From contig NZ_LT629735.1 in the NCBI RefSeq assembly GCF_900104925.1, forward strand, positions 3,579,001 to 3,643,000: a stretch of DNA of 64,000 nucleotides. The letters run 5' to 3'. The DNA is from Opitutus sp. GAS368 (lineage in GTDB: Bacteria; Verrucomicrobiota; Verrucomicrobiia; Opitutales; Opitutaceae). A program made the translations under genes and the position numbers. Below, one piece after another: positions 54,541-61,714 of the stretch. Positions within the stretch are counted from its first letter, which is position 1, and every line of letters begins with the position of its first letter. The notes beneath the pieces are model-generated. The model was given only the letters and a program-made list of their open reading frames with translations. It was not told where the DNA came from and searched no databases.

Positions 54541-54548
54541 CGTTGGGC
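54489..54548 (+). repeat. attC-9
   Basis: R'' GCCGAAC 54489-54495; hairpin gccactctcgccaagccgaggtggtt; R' GTTGGGC 54542-54548. Confidence 0.92.
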
Positions 54549-54556
54549 AAAGAAAG

Positions 54557-54790
54557 ATGAACGCCACACCCAAGCGTTTCTCGATGCGCTGCTCCGCCTG
54601 CAAAACGGAGACCGTGTTCGATCAGCCATACGCCTACCACGCGGGCTTCTCCGACCAAGGGTTTCTCTACGACGACGCGGGCTCTCTCACGCTTGTCTTC
54701 GGTGCATACGATCCGAAGTTCGCTTCGGTCTTTGGCCATCTGATGCCGTGGGCGAAACCTTCCTCGCCAAGCCTCGGCGGTTCATCGTAA
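54557..54790 (+). CDS. Cassette 9: short protein with a CxxC motif, possibly truncated
   Basis: 77 residues from the ATG at 54557: FSMRCSACKTETVFDQPYAY is a half zinc ribbon, and the frame reads through to PSSPSLGGSS, the same tail as other cassettes, encoded by the damaged attC-10. Only one CxxC and the short length suggest that the 3' half of a longer gene was lost together with the 5' half of its attC. Unrecognised. Confidence 0.6.
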   Translation: MNATPKRFSMRCSACKTETVFDQPYAYHAGFSDQGFLYDDAGSLTLVFGAYDPKFASVFGHLMPWAKPSSPSLGGSS

Positions 54791-54798
54791 CTTTCGGC
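54750..54798 (+). repeat. attC-10 (degenerate)
   Basis: The 3' half is normal (tcgccaagcctcggcggttcatcgtaac) but the R' core is TTTCGGC instead of GTTCGGC, and the R'' is only GGCGAAAC. A G-to-T change at the cleavage position should block recombination, fusing cassettes 9 and 10. Confidence 0.7.
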
Positions 54799-54819
54799 AA
54801 ATCGACGACAGGCATCCAT

Positions 54820-55311
54820 ATGAAGAACACTTTAATCGCTATTTTGCTTCTTGGGCCAGGCTGGCTGTTCGCGAGTTCCGCGCCAATTAAACTGGGTGGC
54901 GAGACCGACTATGTCGCGACGGCTGTGGCTGATGTTGGTAGTCCGTATGCACCGAATTTGACTTCATCCACCGGCTCATACGGGGACAAAGGAGTCCGGG
55001 TCTTCTTTGGATATTTTATGCGGAAAATGGAGCCGGCGAACCTTCCAGCCACACTTTCCCTTCTACAACTTCGATTGGCACAAGTGCTCGGGAATGATCG
55101 GTGGAAGACATCACTGCGTCCCGAGTCCGCATCCGAAAGTGCAAATCCGAAATTCTTTTTTTCAACAGGGACGCGAGGGAACGAAACATTGGAGGTCTAT
55201 GTGATCTTGTTCCCGGCTGATGATGGCGTCGTTAAGATCGCCTACGAACAACGCAGAAGCTTTCCGGAGCCGAACCAATCGGCGCAGCCAACCCGGCCGA
55301 CGGGTGGCTGA
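54820..55311 (+). CDS. Cassette 10: secreted protein of unknown function
   Basis: 163 residues from the ATG at 54820. Signal peptide (KNTLIAILLLGPGWLFASSA). Mature part of about 140 residues, mixed alpha/beta (VRVFFGYFMRKMEPANLPAT, NETLEVYVILFPADDGVVKI). The last residues EPNQSAQPTRPTGG are encoded by attC-11. Unrecognised. Confidence 0.78.
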   Translation: MKNTLIAILLLGPGWLFASSAPIKLGGETDYVATAVADVGSPYAPNLTSSTGSYGDKGVRVFFGYFMRKMEPANLPATLSLLQLRLAQVLGNDRWKTSLRPESASESANPKFFFSTGTRGNETLEVYVILFPADDGVVKIAYEQRRSFPEPNQSAQPTRPTGG

Positions 55312-55325
55312 TCAAAACGTTCGGC
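55269..55325 (+). repeat. attC-11
   Basis: R'' GCCGAAC 55269-55275; gcgcagccaac...gggtggctgat hairpin; R' GTTCGGC 55319-55325. Confidence 0.9.
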
Positions 55326-55350
55326 AAGGAAATACTTTAAGGAGCCACCC

Positions 55351-55620
55351 GTGAAGACGATCGTGAACTACGTAGCCTTTCTGTTGGCGCTGATGATGGC
55401 GTTCATGACCATCAAATATCCGGAGAATGTGCGTGGTTTGTTGGGGCAAGAGCTAAGCGATTCGGCTAAAGCCACAGACAGGATTATTTTGGGAATCCTC
55501 GTGATTGGCACTGGATTCGCCGCGGTGAGACAAGGAATCAAAGATTGCCGTTCCCGTAAGAACAAGAAAGCGCCTAACCAATCAGCACAGCCGCCTCGAG
55601 CCTCCGGTCCGCTTGACTGA
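55351..55620 (+). CDS. Cassette 11: small two-span membrane protein (GTG start)
   Basis: 89 residues. The GTG at 55351 is preceded by a clear ribosome-binding site (aaggagccaccc). Membrane segments: IVNYVAFLLALMMAFMTIKY and RIILGILVIGTGFAAVRQGI. Basic linker CRSRKNKK and an attC-12-encoded end (APNQSAQPPRASGPLD). Unrecognised. Confidence 0.78.
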   Translation: MKTIVNYVAFLLALMMAFMTIKYPENVRGLLGQELSDSAKATDRIILGILVIGTGFAAVRQGIKDCRSRKNKKAPNQSAQPPRASGPLD

Positions 55621-55634
55621 ACTCAACGTTGCGC
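55572..55634 (+). repeat. attC-12
   Basis: R'' GCCTAAC 55572-55578; cacagccgcc...ggtccgcttgactgaac; R' GTTGCGC 55628-55634, which breaks the RRR rule. Last recognisable complete site. Confidence 0.75.
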
Positions 55635-55760
55635 TGCAGTATTACCATGGAGTTTGGCGTATTCATAGTTAAGCGCAAAAATTCTCCCCAACGAAAATGA
55701 AACCGATAAGGATTACCGCACGACCGAAAGGTAAGTGCCTTAGAGGAAGGAGATAATCCG

Positions 55761-56381
55761 GTGACGATTCTTTGGGCTGTCGGGCTGATTCTTTTGGCAT
55801 ATTTGGCTGGTTCCATTCCTACCGGCTACTGGATGGGGCTGACCAAAGGCATAGATATTCGCACCGTCGGCAGTGGCTCGACTGGAGCGACCAATGTCCT
55901 TCGCAGCGTCGGCAAGAAAGAAGCACTCGTTGTATTCATGGTTGATATCGCCAAGGGATATCTTCCCGTCTGGTGGGCGATGACGTTGGAACCATCACTA
56001 TGGTCGAGCCTCGGTCTGCCTCCTTACACGATACCAGTCGTGATAGCACTCATGCCTGTCGTCGGTCACAGTCGCTCTATCTTTCTAAAATTTACGGGCG
56101 GTAAAAGCGCGGCAACAGGGCTGGGAACATTCCTGGCTCTCAATCCTCTGGCAGCAGGCATAATATTTGCGGTATGGATTATTGTTTTAGCCGCCTCGAA
56201 GACTGTCTCTCTGGCATCGACTAGCGCATCTGCTGCGGCACCGTTCGTCTCTTATTTCTGCGGAGCACCGCCAGCGATCATCGGCTTTTCCGTCGTCGGC
56301 TCCCTCTATGTCATCATCAGACATCGCTCCAATTTGAAGAGATTGATGAGCGGAACAGAACCGCGTATCGGCAGAAAGTAG
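55761..56381 (+). CDS. plsY: Glycerol-3-phosphate acyltransferase PlsY at the right end of the cassette array
   Basis: Membrane enzyme that acylates glycerol-3-phosphate from acyl-phosphate, first step of phospholipid synthesis. 206 residues, GTG start with a strong ribosome-binding site (ggaaggagataatccg). Family motifs: YLAGSIPTGYWMG, VGSGSTGATNVLRSVGKKEA (motif 1), GHSRSIFLKFTGGKSAATGLG (motif 2, about 113-133) and IIRHRSNLKRLMSG (motif 3). Five or more membrane helices. Base composition is like the cassettes, not the core genome; the GSTGATNVLR-KG pattern resembles cyanobacterial forms. Whether it is the only plsY of the cell cannot be seen. Confidence 0.9.
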   Translation: MTILWAVGLILLAYLAGSIPTGYWMGLTKGIDIRTVGSGSTGATNVLRSVGKKEALVVFMVDIAKGYLPVWWAMTLEPSLWSSLGLPPYTIPVVIALMPVVGHSRSIFLKFTGGKSAATGLGTFLALNPLAAGIIFAVWIIVLAASKTVSLASTSASAAAPFVSYFCGAPPAIIGFSVVGSLYVIIRHRSNLKRLMSGTEPRIGRK

Positions 56382-56526
56382 AGGACATAGATTTTCCTGC
56401 GGGTGCAATCGCCGAAGCAAAAAAGGAGAGCCGAACAAAACGGGTCAGGTCGCGTATGGTGTGATCGCCCGGCCCTGCTGGGTCGCGGCTCAGCAGGAGC
56501 CGAGCCCTCCGAAGATTCTCGCTGGC

Positions 56527-57774
56527 TCAGGCCGTCACCGTGTCGAGCGAGCAGCTCTCCACGGGGGTCTCGCAGTTCGGGCGGGCGATGATGCCGGGGT
56601 AGGGTTCCGTCGCGAACAGCTTGGCCGGTTCGGTCAGTAGGTGGGTGTCACAGACGGCGAAGAGCTCGGCCTCGGTCATGGCGCGGCGCATCTCGTGCAG
56701 GAACCTGCCCTCGGCATCCACGCTCTGGCCGACGAAGTTCAGGTATTTCTTCATCTTGGCGACGTGCGCCTTCTCGGGGATGTCCGGGGTCTGGGTCTCG
56801 CGGTAGAGGCGGGTGATGTATTCGCGGACGTCAGCGAGGGTGGGGGCGAAGACGGAGGACGGAGCACAGAGGACAGAGGACGGAGGGCAGAGGACGGAGG
56901 ACGGTGGCGGGTTAGGGACAACCCGCCCTGCCGGATCAATTGCGGTCGGCTGGGAGGCCGACCCTCCAGTTAAGCGCGTCCGGAGACCGCGCTCCACCTC
57001 GAGCCGTTCGCGGCATTGCCGGAAGATCCACGGGTTGCGGATGGCGTGGCGGCCGATCATGACGCCGGCGGCGCCCGTCTCGGCGAGCACGGCGGCGGCC
57101 TTATCGGCGGAGGTCACGTTGCCGTTCGCCAGCACGGGACAGCGCACGGTGCGGACGGCGGTGCCGATGAAGTCGTAGTGGACGTCACTGCGGTAGCCTT
57201 CCTTCACGGTGCGGCCGTGGACACTGAGCAGATCAACGCCGTGCTTGTTGATGAGGCCGAGGACGCGCTCGTAGTTTTCAGTCGAGTCGAAGCCGATGCG
57301 CATCTTGACGGTGAACAGGCCGGGCACGGCGTCGCGCAGGGCGCCGATCAGATCGTTGATCTTGGCCGGGTCGCGCAGGAGGCCGCCGCCGACGTTCTTC
57401 TTGTAGATCTTGGGCGCCGGGCAACCCATGTTGAGGTCGATGCCGGCGATCGGATACTGGAGCAGCTCCTTCACGGTGCGGACCATGTCCGGCACATGCT
57501 CGCCGATCAGCTGGGCGAAGACAGGGCGGCCGGTCTTGTTCTCGACGATGGAGCGAAGGATGTGTTTCTCAGGGCGCGACTGACCGTGGACGCGGAAGAA
57601 CTCGGTAAAGAAATAGTCCGGCGCGCCGTAATGCGCGGCGACGCGCATGAAGGGCAGATCGGTGACGTCCTGCATCGGCGCCAGCGCGGTGAGCGGCTGG
57701 CCGGCGAGGATGCCTGCAGGCAGGCGAGAGGCCAGAGGCGAGGGGCGAGAGGTATTATTGACCACAGATTTCAC
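56527..57774 (-). CDS. dus: tRNA-dihydrouridine synthase with an in-frame repeat insertion
   Basis: FMN/NADPH enzyme reducing uridine in the D-loop of tRNA. About 415 codons. Dus core: LTALAPMQDVTDLPFMRVAA, YFFTEFFRVHG, GIDLNMGCPAPKIYKKNVGG (catalytic Cys), TVKMRIGFD, LSVHGRTVKEGYRSDV, GNVTSADKAAAVLAETGAAG and MIGRHAIRNPWIF, then the C-terminal helical domain. Residues about 258-308, between IFRQCRERLEVE and LADVREYITRLYRE, are translated repeat DNA (PPSSVLCPPSSVLCAPSSV). The N-terminus is also repeat-derived from a GTG at 57774; a true start may be nearer the APMQDVTD segment. Frame is open throughout. Confidence 0.9.
   Translation of the reverse strand: MKSVVNNTSRPSPLASRLPAGILAGQPLTALAPMQDVTDLPFMRVAAHYGAPDYFFTEFFRVHGQSRPEKHILRSIVENKTGRPVFAQLIGEHVPDMVRTVKELLQYPIAGIDLNMGCPAPKIYKKNVGGGLLRDPAKINDLIGALRDAVPGLFTVKMRIGFDSTENYERVLGLINKHGVDLLSVHGRTVKEGYRSDVHYDFIGTAVRTVRCPVLANGNVTSADKAAAVLAETGAAGVMIGRHAIRNPWIFRQCRERLEVERGLRTRLTGGSASQPTAIDPAGRVVPNPPPSSVLCPPSSVLCAPSSVFAPTLADVREYITRLYRETQTPDIPEKAHVAKMKKYLNFVGQSVDAEGRFLHEMRRAMTEAELFAVCDTHLLTEPAKLFATEPYPGIIARPNCETPVESCSLDTVTA
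56851..57001. repeat. Repeat DNA inserted in frame within dus
   Basis: 151 bp: several copies of gaggacggagcacaga-type octamers (56851-56904) then two palindromes, gcgggttagggacaacccgc and gtcggctgggaggccgac, and gcgcgtccggagaccgcgct. The total is close to a multiple of three and contains no stop in the dus frame. Confidence 0.8.
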
Positions 57775-57862
57775 GGATCGGCGCGGATAAATACCCAGGC
57801 GATTTTCTTACAGGAGGACGCAGAGGCAAGGCAGGAGGTTCGGGTTGGGCTTGGATCAGAAA

Positions 57863-57938
57863 ATCGTTCTCGTTCTCATACTCTTAATCGTTCTCTCGGC
57901 CCCTGATAGGTGAGAACGATTAAGATTACGAGAACGAG
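57863..57938. repeat. Inverted repeat (atcgttctcgttctcatactcttaatcg...gagaacgag)
   Basis: Left arm cgttctcgttctcatactcttaatcgttctc and right arm gagaacgattaagattacgagaacgag are complementary; AT-richer than other families. Just downstream (57760-57790) of a ccacagatttcacggat half-element. Confidence 0.75.
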
Positions 57939-57964
57939 ACAAACAATGGGGGAGCTTAAATGCC

Positions 57965-58435
57965 TCACTGGTCTCCCTCGTCCTTGGGCTCTTCTTTCTG
58001 CTGCTTGAGGACGCGCTCGAGGATTTCGGACATGTCCTCCACGAGGTCGAAGACCTTGCGGGCGACGAAAATCGGGCGCTTCTGCTGGAGGGCGAGGACG
58101 ATGGAGTCGCTGGGGCGCGCGTCGAGTTCGAGGAACTTGCGGCCGAGCTCGTTCTGCATGTGCAGGATGATGCGGGCGAAGTAGGTGCCGTCGTTGACGT
58201 CGTTGATGATGATGCGCTCGAGGCCGATCTCGAAGCCCAGGAGCAGGTGGCCGATGAGGTCGTGGGTGAGCGGGCGCTCCTTCTTGACGCCGTTGATCGT
58301 CATCGAGATGGCGCTGCCGACGCTCGGGTCCACGTAGATGACGAAGGTCTTGTCCTCGTTCCCGAGGAACACGGCGCAGCCGTTGGCCGTGGGCATCAGG
58401 CCTTTGATGGAGACTTCGACAATGTCAGCGGGCAT
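57965..58435 (-). CDS. Bifunctional nuclease family protein (DUF151)
   Basis: 156 residues from the ATG at 58435 (MPADIVEVSIKGLMPTANGC). The BFN/DUF151 fold is recognised by AVFLGNEDKTFVIYVDPSVG, RPLTHDLIGHLLLGFEIGLE, FARIILHMQNE and LDARPSDSIVLALQQKRPIF (about 105-124), with a C-terminal UVR-like coil. Proteins of this family have reported DNase/RNase activity in some species, but the physiological role is unclear. An upstream in-frame extension runs through a palindromic repeat and is not coding. Confidence 0.88.
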   Translation of the reverse strand: MPADIVEVSIKGLMPTANGCAVFLGNEDKTFVIYVDPSVGSAISMTINGVKKERPLTHDLIGHLLLGFEIGLERIIINDVNDGTYFARIILHMQNELGRKFLELDARPSDSIVLALQQKRPIFVARKVFDLVEDMSEILERVLKQQKEEPKDEGDQ

Positions 58436-58493
58436 GCGGGAAAGGTGCTGGTGGCGGGGAAAAGTGCAAGTCAGGGGGTAATGCGCCGTCTGT

Positions 58494-58554
58494 CTGTAGC
58501 GGCGGTCTATGACCGCCGGCGCCAAACACGGCGCTCATAGAGCGCCGCTACAGC
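58494..58554. repeat. Palindromic repeat (ctgtagcggcggtctatgaccgccgg...gccgctacag)
   Basis: Outer arms ctgtagcgg/ccgctacag and two cores (ggcggtctatgaccgcc; ggcgctcatagagcgcc). Located 5 bp from the lpxI stop. Confidence 0.8.
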
Positions 58555-58558
58555 AAGG

Positions 58559-59392
58559 CTAAAAGCCATGTAAGGCGATGCCCCAGGCCCTGGCCTGCGC
58601 GAGCACGGCGGGCTTTTCCAGGACGATGACCTTGCCGGCCTCAAGCGCGGCGGCGTGGAGGCCGGCGGCGTGCATGGTCTCGAGGGTGCGCAGGCCGAAG
58701 ACCGGCACGTCGAAGCGGAAGTCCTGCCTGGCCTTCACGGTCTTCACGAAGAGGGTCTCGTCGGTCTTGAAGGTGCCGGCGCGACGCAACATTTCGTCAG
58801 TGCCTTCAAAGGCCTCGACGGCAAGGACCGTGCCCTTGCGGACGACGCAGCCCTGGCCGATGTCGAGGCGGGCCATCTCTCGGGCGATGTGGATGCCGTG
58901 CTGAACGTATTCGTCGTCGATGCCGAGCTTGCCGGTCATGGCGCCCGCGGTGGCGAGCTGATCGTCGATGAAGGCGCGGGCATCGAGCAGCGTGACGCCG
59001 AGTTTCTCGATCTCGGCGGCGATGGCGCCGAAGATGGTCTCGGCATTGCGGCGCTTGAGGGAAAACAGGATGGAGGCCGCCTTGAGGTCGGGCACGAGGC
59101 CGTGGAAGAGTTTCTTGGGCTTCACCTGGCCGGCCATGAGGGCATAGCCGGCACCGAAGGCTTTCAGGGTGTCGAGCATCTTGCCAACCTGGCCGACGTT
59201 CAACGTGACGCGTTCGCTTTCCGGGAAGCTCGCGATGAGCGGGGGCTCGGTCTCGTCGTCCATGGCAATGAGCCGCAGCGGCACGCCGGCGGTGCGGATG
59301 GCGGCGGCGGTGATGACGGGATAGTTGCCGCGGCCGGCGATGAGGGCGACGGGGCGCTGGGCGTCAAAATCCTTGGGCAGGAAGGCGGACAT
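58559..59392 (-). CDS. lpxI: UDP-2,3-diacylglucosamine pyrophosphatase LpxI
   Basis: Lipid A pathway: cleaves UDP-2,3-diacylglucosamine to lipid X and UMP, replacing LpxH in organisms lacking it. 277 residues. Pattern of the DUF1009/LpxI family: ALIAGRGNYPVITAAAIRTA (about 16-35), GQVKPKKLF, LDARAFIDDQLATAGAMTGK, GQGCVVRKGTVLAVEAFEGT (about 181-200; catalytic Asp region follows) and FDVPVFGLRTLETMHAAGLH. Shows that the cell makes lipid A and so is diderm. Confidence 0.93.
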   Translation of the reverse strand: MSAFLPKDFDAQRPVALIAGRGNYPVITAAAIRTAGVPLRLIAMDDETEPPLIASFPESERVTLNVGQVGKMLDTLKAFGAGYALMAGQVKPKKLFHGLVPDLKAASILFSLKRRNAETIFGAIAAEIEKLGVTLLDARAFIDDQLATAGAMTGKLGIDDEYVQHGIHIAREMARLDIGQGCVVRKGTVLAVEAFEGTDEMLRRAGTFKTDETLFVKTVKARQDFRFDVPVFGLRTLETMHAAGLHAAALEAGKVIVLEKPAVLAQARAWGIALHGF

Positions 59393-59400
59393 GAAAAAGG

Positions 59401-59520
59401 GCTGAATGACTGAAGGACTGAAAGGCTGATGATCCCAAACGGCGGGGCGATCCGAAAAGGCGGTCGCAGGGTGGATACGGCAGGGTTCAGCCTTTCAGCT
59501 CTTCAGCCCTTCCGCCTTTC
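59401..59520. repeat. Inverted repeat (ctgaatgactgaaggactgaaaggctga...cagcctttcagctcttcagccctt)
   Basis: Simple-sequence arms of cttcagcc/ggctgaag type flanking a centre with gatccgaaaaggcggtcgcagggtggat. Sits between lpxI and the autokinase gene stop; no gene here. Confidence 0.65.
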
Positions 59521-59524
59521 TTCC

Positions 59525-61708
59525 CTACGACTGCGAGCCGTAGTATTTCTTGTAGCTCCGATAATAGCGGTAATTGCTGTAATACTCGATGCGCCGCGGC
59601 GAGAGGCCGTTGAGCACGATGCCGAGCAGTTCGTTTTTGCTCTCCTTGAGCTGCTTGATGTAGAGGCGGATGTGCTTGCGGTAGGCGCGATTGAAGCGGC
59701 ACACGTAGATGACCTCGTCGGTGCGTTCGGCGATGAGCAGCGAGTCGGTGACGGCGCCCATGGGCGGCGAGTCCACGACGATGAGGTCGAAGTGCTGCTT
59801 CATGGCCTCGATAAACTGGCCGAAGACGGCGGTCTCGAGCAGCTCGGTGGGGCTCTTCGAGCGGCCACCGGAACGGAGGAGGAAGAGGTTCTCGTCCACC
59901 TTGGTGAAGCCGAGCGAGGCGTCGGTGAAGGGGTCGGCGGGGATCTTGGCCCCGGCCTCAAACCACGCGATGAGGCCGGCCTCGTTGGTCAGCTTGAAGT
60001 GGCGGTGCAGCATCGGGCGGCGCATGTCGCAGTCGATGAGCAGGACCTTCTTGCCGTGGCGGGCGAACGAGCCGGCCAGGTTGCAGCTGATCATCGTCTT
60101 GCCCTCGCCGGGGATCGTGCTGGTGACGAGGATGGACTTCGGGAAGTCGAGCTTGGACTGGATCTTGACCGCGCTGTAGACGCTGAGGAAGGCCTCGGAG
60201 CCGGGCGAGGTGCGGTTGCTGTTGACCAGCGAGTGTTTCTCGGTGTCCGGCACGTCGCCGAGTTCCGGAATGATGCCGAGCAGGTGGGCGCCGATGAAGC
60301 CCTCGATGTCCCAGGCGCTCTTCACGCGGTCGTCGAGGAAGCTGAGGCCGATGGCGACGCCGGCAAAAACAACCAGGCCGAGGCCGATGCTCGTCTTGAC
60401 GATGTTGCGGATGTTCGGCGTATCCGGCGACCCCTTGGGCAGGGCGCGGTCGAGCGGCTTGACGGGAATGTTCTCCAGGTTCTTCGAGGTCGTGACCTGG
60501 TTCAGGCGGTTGAGGATCTCGAGGTAGTTGCTCTTGGCCACCTGCGCCTGGTTCTCGAGGCTCTTGAAGTCGACGGAGAGATCACCGAGGCGGAGATTGT
60601 CCTTCTCGGCGGCCTGGTATTCCTTGATGTAGGAGGCCTCGGTGTCCTGCAGCTTCACGTATTGGGTGCGCAGGTCGGAGATGGACTGCTCGATGTTGCG
60701 GGTGATCTGGGCCGTGACGACATCGATGGAGTTCGCGAGCTCGATCATCTTCGGGTGGCGCTCGAGGTAGCGCTCGCTGAGGATGGCCTGCTGCTTGTTG
60801 AGTTCGGCGAGGTTGTTCTTCAGGACCGGGATGTTGCCGTAGGCGGAGATGTAGCCGATCTCGAGCAGGTTGGCCGGGTTCTCCTTCTGCATCTTCTCGA
60901 TCTGGCTGAGCAGGGTCTCGATATCGAGGCGCGCGAGCCGGGCGGTCGTGAGCGTGGCGTTCACGGTGCGGAGGCGCTCACCGACGATGTTCATGCTGTT
61001 GTCGAGGGAGACGAGGTTGTGCTTGCGGCGGTAGTCCTGGAGCTTGCCTTCGGCGGCCTCGGATTCCTGCTGGAGCTCCTTGGCGCGGCTGCGCAGGTAG
61101 TCCACGGCGAACTCGTTCTTGCCGCCGACATTCTCCATGAGGTAGCGCATGAACTGTTCGACGAAGCGGTTCGCCAGCAGCGCGGCGCCCTCGGGGTCGC
61201 GGTTGTTGACGGTGATGGTGATCAGGAAGCTGTTGCGGATCGAAAGCGGTGACATGCTGCCGAGCAGGCCGCCGACGGCGGGCGGGTTGGCGCCGGGCGC
61301 GAGGTCCTTGAGGTAGGGGCGCTGGAGCAGCCGGATCTCGTCGGGGGTCAGCGATTGGGCGACCATGGTGCGAAGCCGGCCGCTTTGCAGGATCTGGAGG
61401 TAAGTGCCGAGATCGACCTCGGACCGGACCGCGGTGTCCACGACCTGCTCGTTCTGCACCACGCGCTCCGGCCGCTCGAACTGCATGGTGGCCGTGCTGG
61501 AATACATCGGGATCTCCTGCGCCTGGTAATAGCCGATCGACAGGGCGACGAGCAGGGCCACCGGCAGCGCGATCCAAAGGCGTTCGCGCAGAATGACGTA
61601 GTAGTCGCGCAGGGAACGCTTCTCGACGACCTGCTGGTCATTGCCATGCAGGGAGGGTCCGGGTGCGCGGGCCGGGGCGGTCGGGAGAGGAGCGTCGGGG
61701 GCGGACAT
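59525..61708 (-). CDS. Polysaccharide co-polymerase/tyrosine autokinase (Wzc type)
   Basis: Controls chain length and export of exopolysaccharide. 727 residues. N-terminal Wzz domain with two membrane helices (about 42-62 and about 445-465), long coiled coils between them (RSRAKELQQESEAAEGKLQD), and a cytoplasmic BY-kinase: Walker A VTSTIPGEGKTMISCNL (about 531), Walker A' VLLIDCDMRRPMLHRHF (about 558) and Walker B FDLIVVDSPPMGAVTDSLL (about 640). The C-terminal tail is Tyr-rich (RRIEYYSNYRYYRSYKKYYG), the autophosphorylation cluster. First of four genes transcribed right to left; in Verrucomicrobia such loci often lie with exosortases. Confidence 0.94.
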   Translation of the reverse strand: MSAPDAPLPTAPARAPGPSLHGNDQQVVEKRSLRDYYVILRERLWIALPVALLVALSIGYYQAQEIPMYSSTATMQFERPERVVQNEQVVDTAVRSEVDLGTYLQILQSGRLRTMVAQSLTPDEIRLLQRPYLKDLAPGANPPAVGGLLGSMSPLSIRNSFLITITVNNRDPEGAALLANRFVEQFMRYLMENVGGKNEFAVDYLRSRAKELQQESEAAEGKLQDYRRKHNLVSLDNSMNIVGERLRTVNATLTTARLARLDIETLLSQIEKMQKENPANLLEIGYISAYGNIPVLKNNLAELNKQQAILSERYLERHPKMIELANSIDVVTAQITRNIEQSISDLRTQYVKLQDTEASYIKEYQAAEKDNLRLGDLSVDFKSLENQAQVAKSNYLEILNRLNQVTTSKNLENIPVKPLDRALPKGSPDTPNIRNIVKTSIGLGLVVFAGVAIGLSFLDDRVKSAWDIEGFIGAHLLGIIPELGDVPDTEKHSLVNSNRTSPGSEAFLSVYSAVKIQSKLDFPKSILVTSTIPGEGKTMISCNLAGSFARHGKKVLLIDCDMRRPMLHRHFKLTNEAGLIAWFEAGAKIPADPFTDASLGFTKVDENLFLLRSGGRSKSPTELLETAVFGQFIEAMKQHFDLIVVDSPPMGAVTDSLLIAERTDEVIYVCRFNRAYRKHIRLYIKQLKESKNELLGIVLNGLSPRRIEYYSNYRYYRSYKKYYGSQS

Positions 61709-61714
61709 GAAAAA

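Larger units (their letters stand above)
50858..56436 (+). mobile_element. Integron cassette array without integrase (CALIN), about 12 cassettes
   Basis: Twelve elements with a 5' box close to RYYYAAC (GCCGAAC, GCCTAAC, GCCCAAC, ACCCAAC, GGCTAAC), an inner hairpin, and a 3' box AAC-GTTRRRY (GTTAGGC, GTTGGGC, GTTCGGC) follow one another in one orientation, spaced by single small genes. This is the attC pattern of integrons. Genes stop just before or inside each attC, intercassette spacers are a few bases, and GC is visibly lower than the flanks. No tyrosine recombinase or attI is present. The right edge is placed at a lone GCCGAAC (56430-56436) after plsY, the left edge at the repeat ending 50855; both edges are approximate. 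Confidence 0.9.

Noticed and set aside
57975-58540. N-terminal extension of the DUF151 gene and plus-strand frame opposite it
   Set aside because: The extension is translated palindromic repeat; the plus frame is a shadow.
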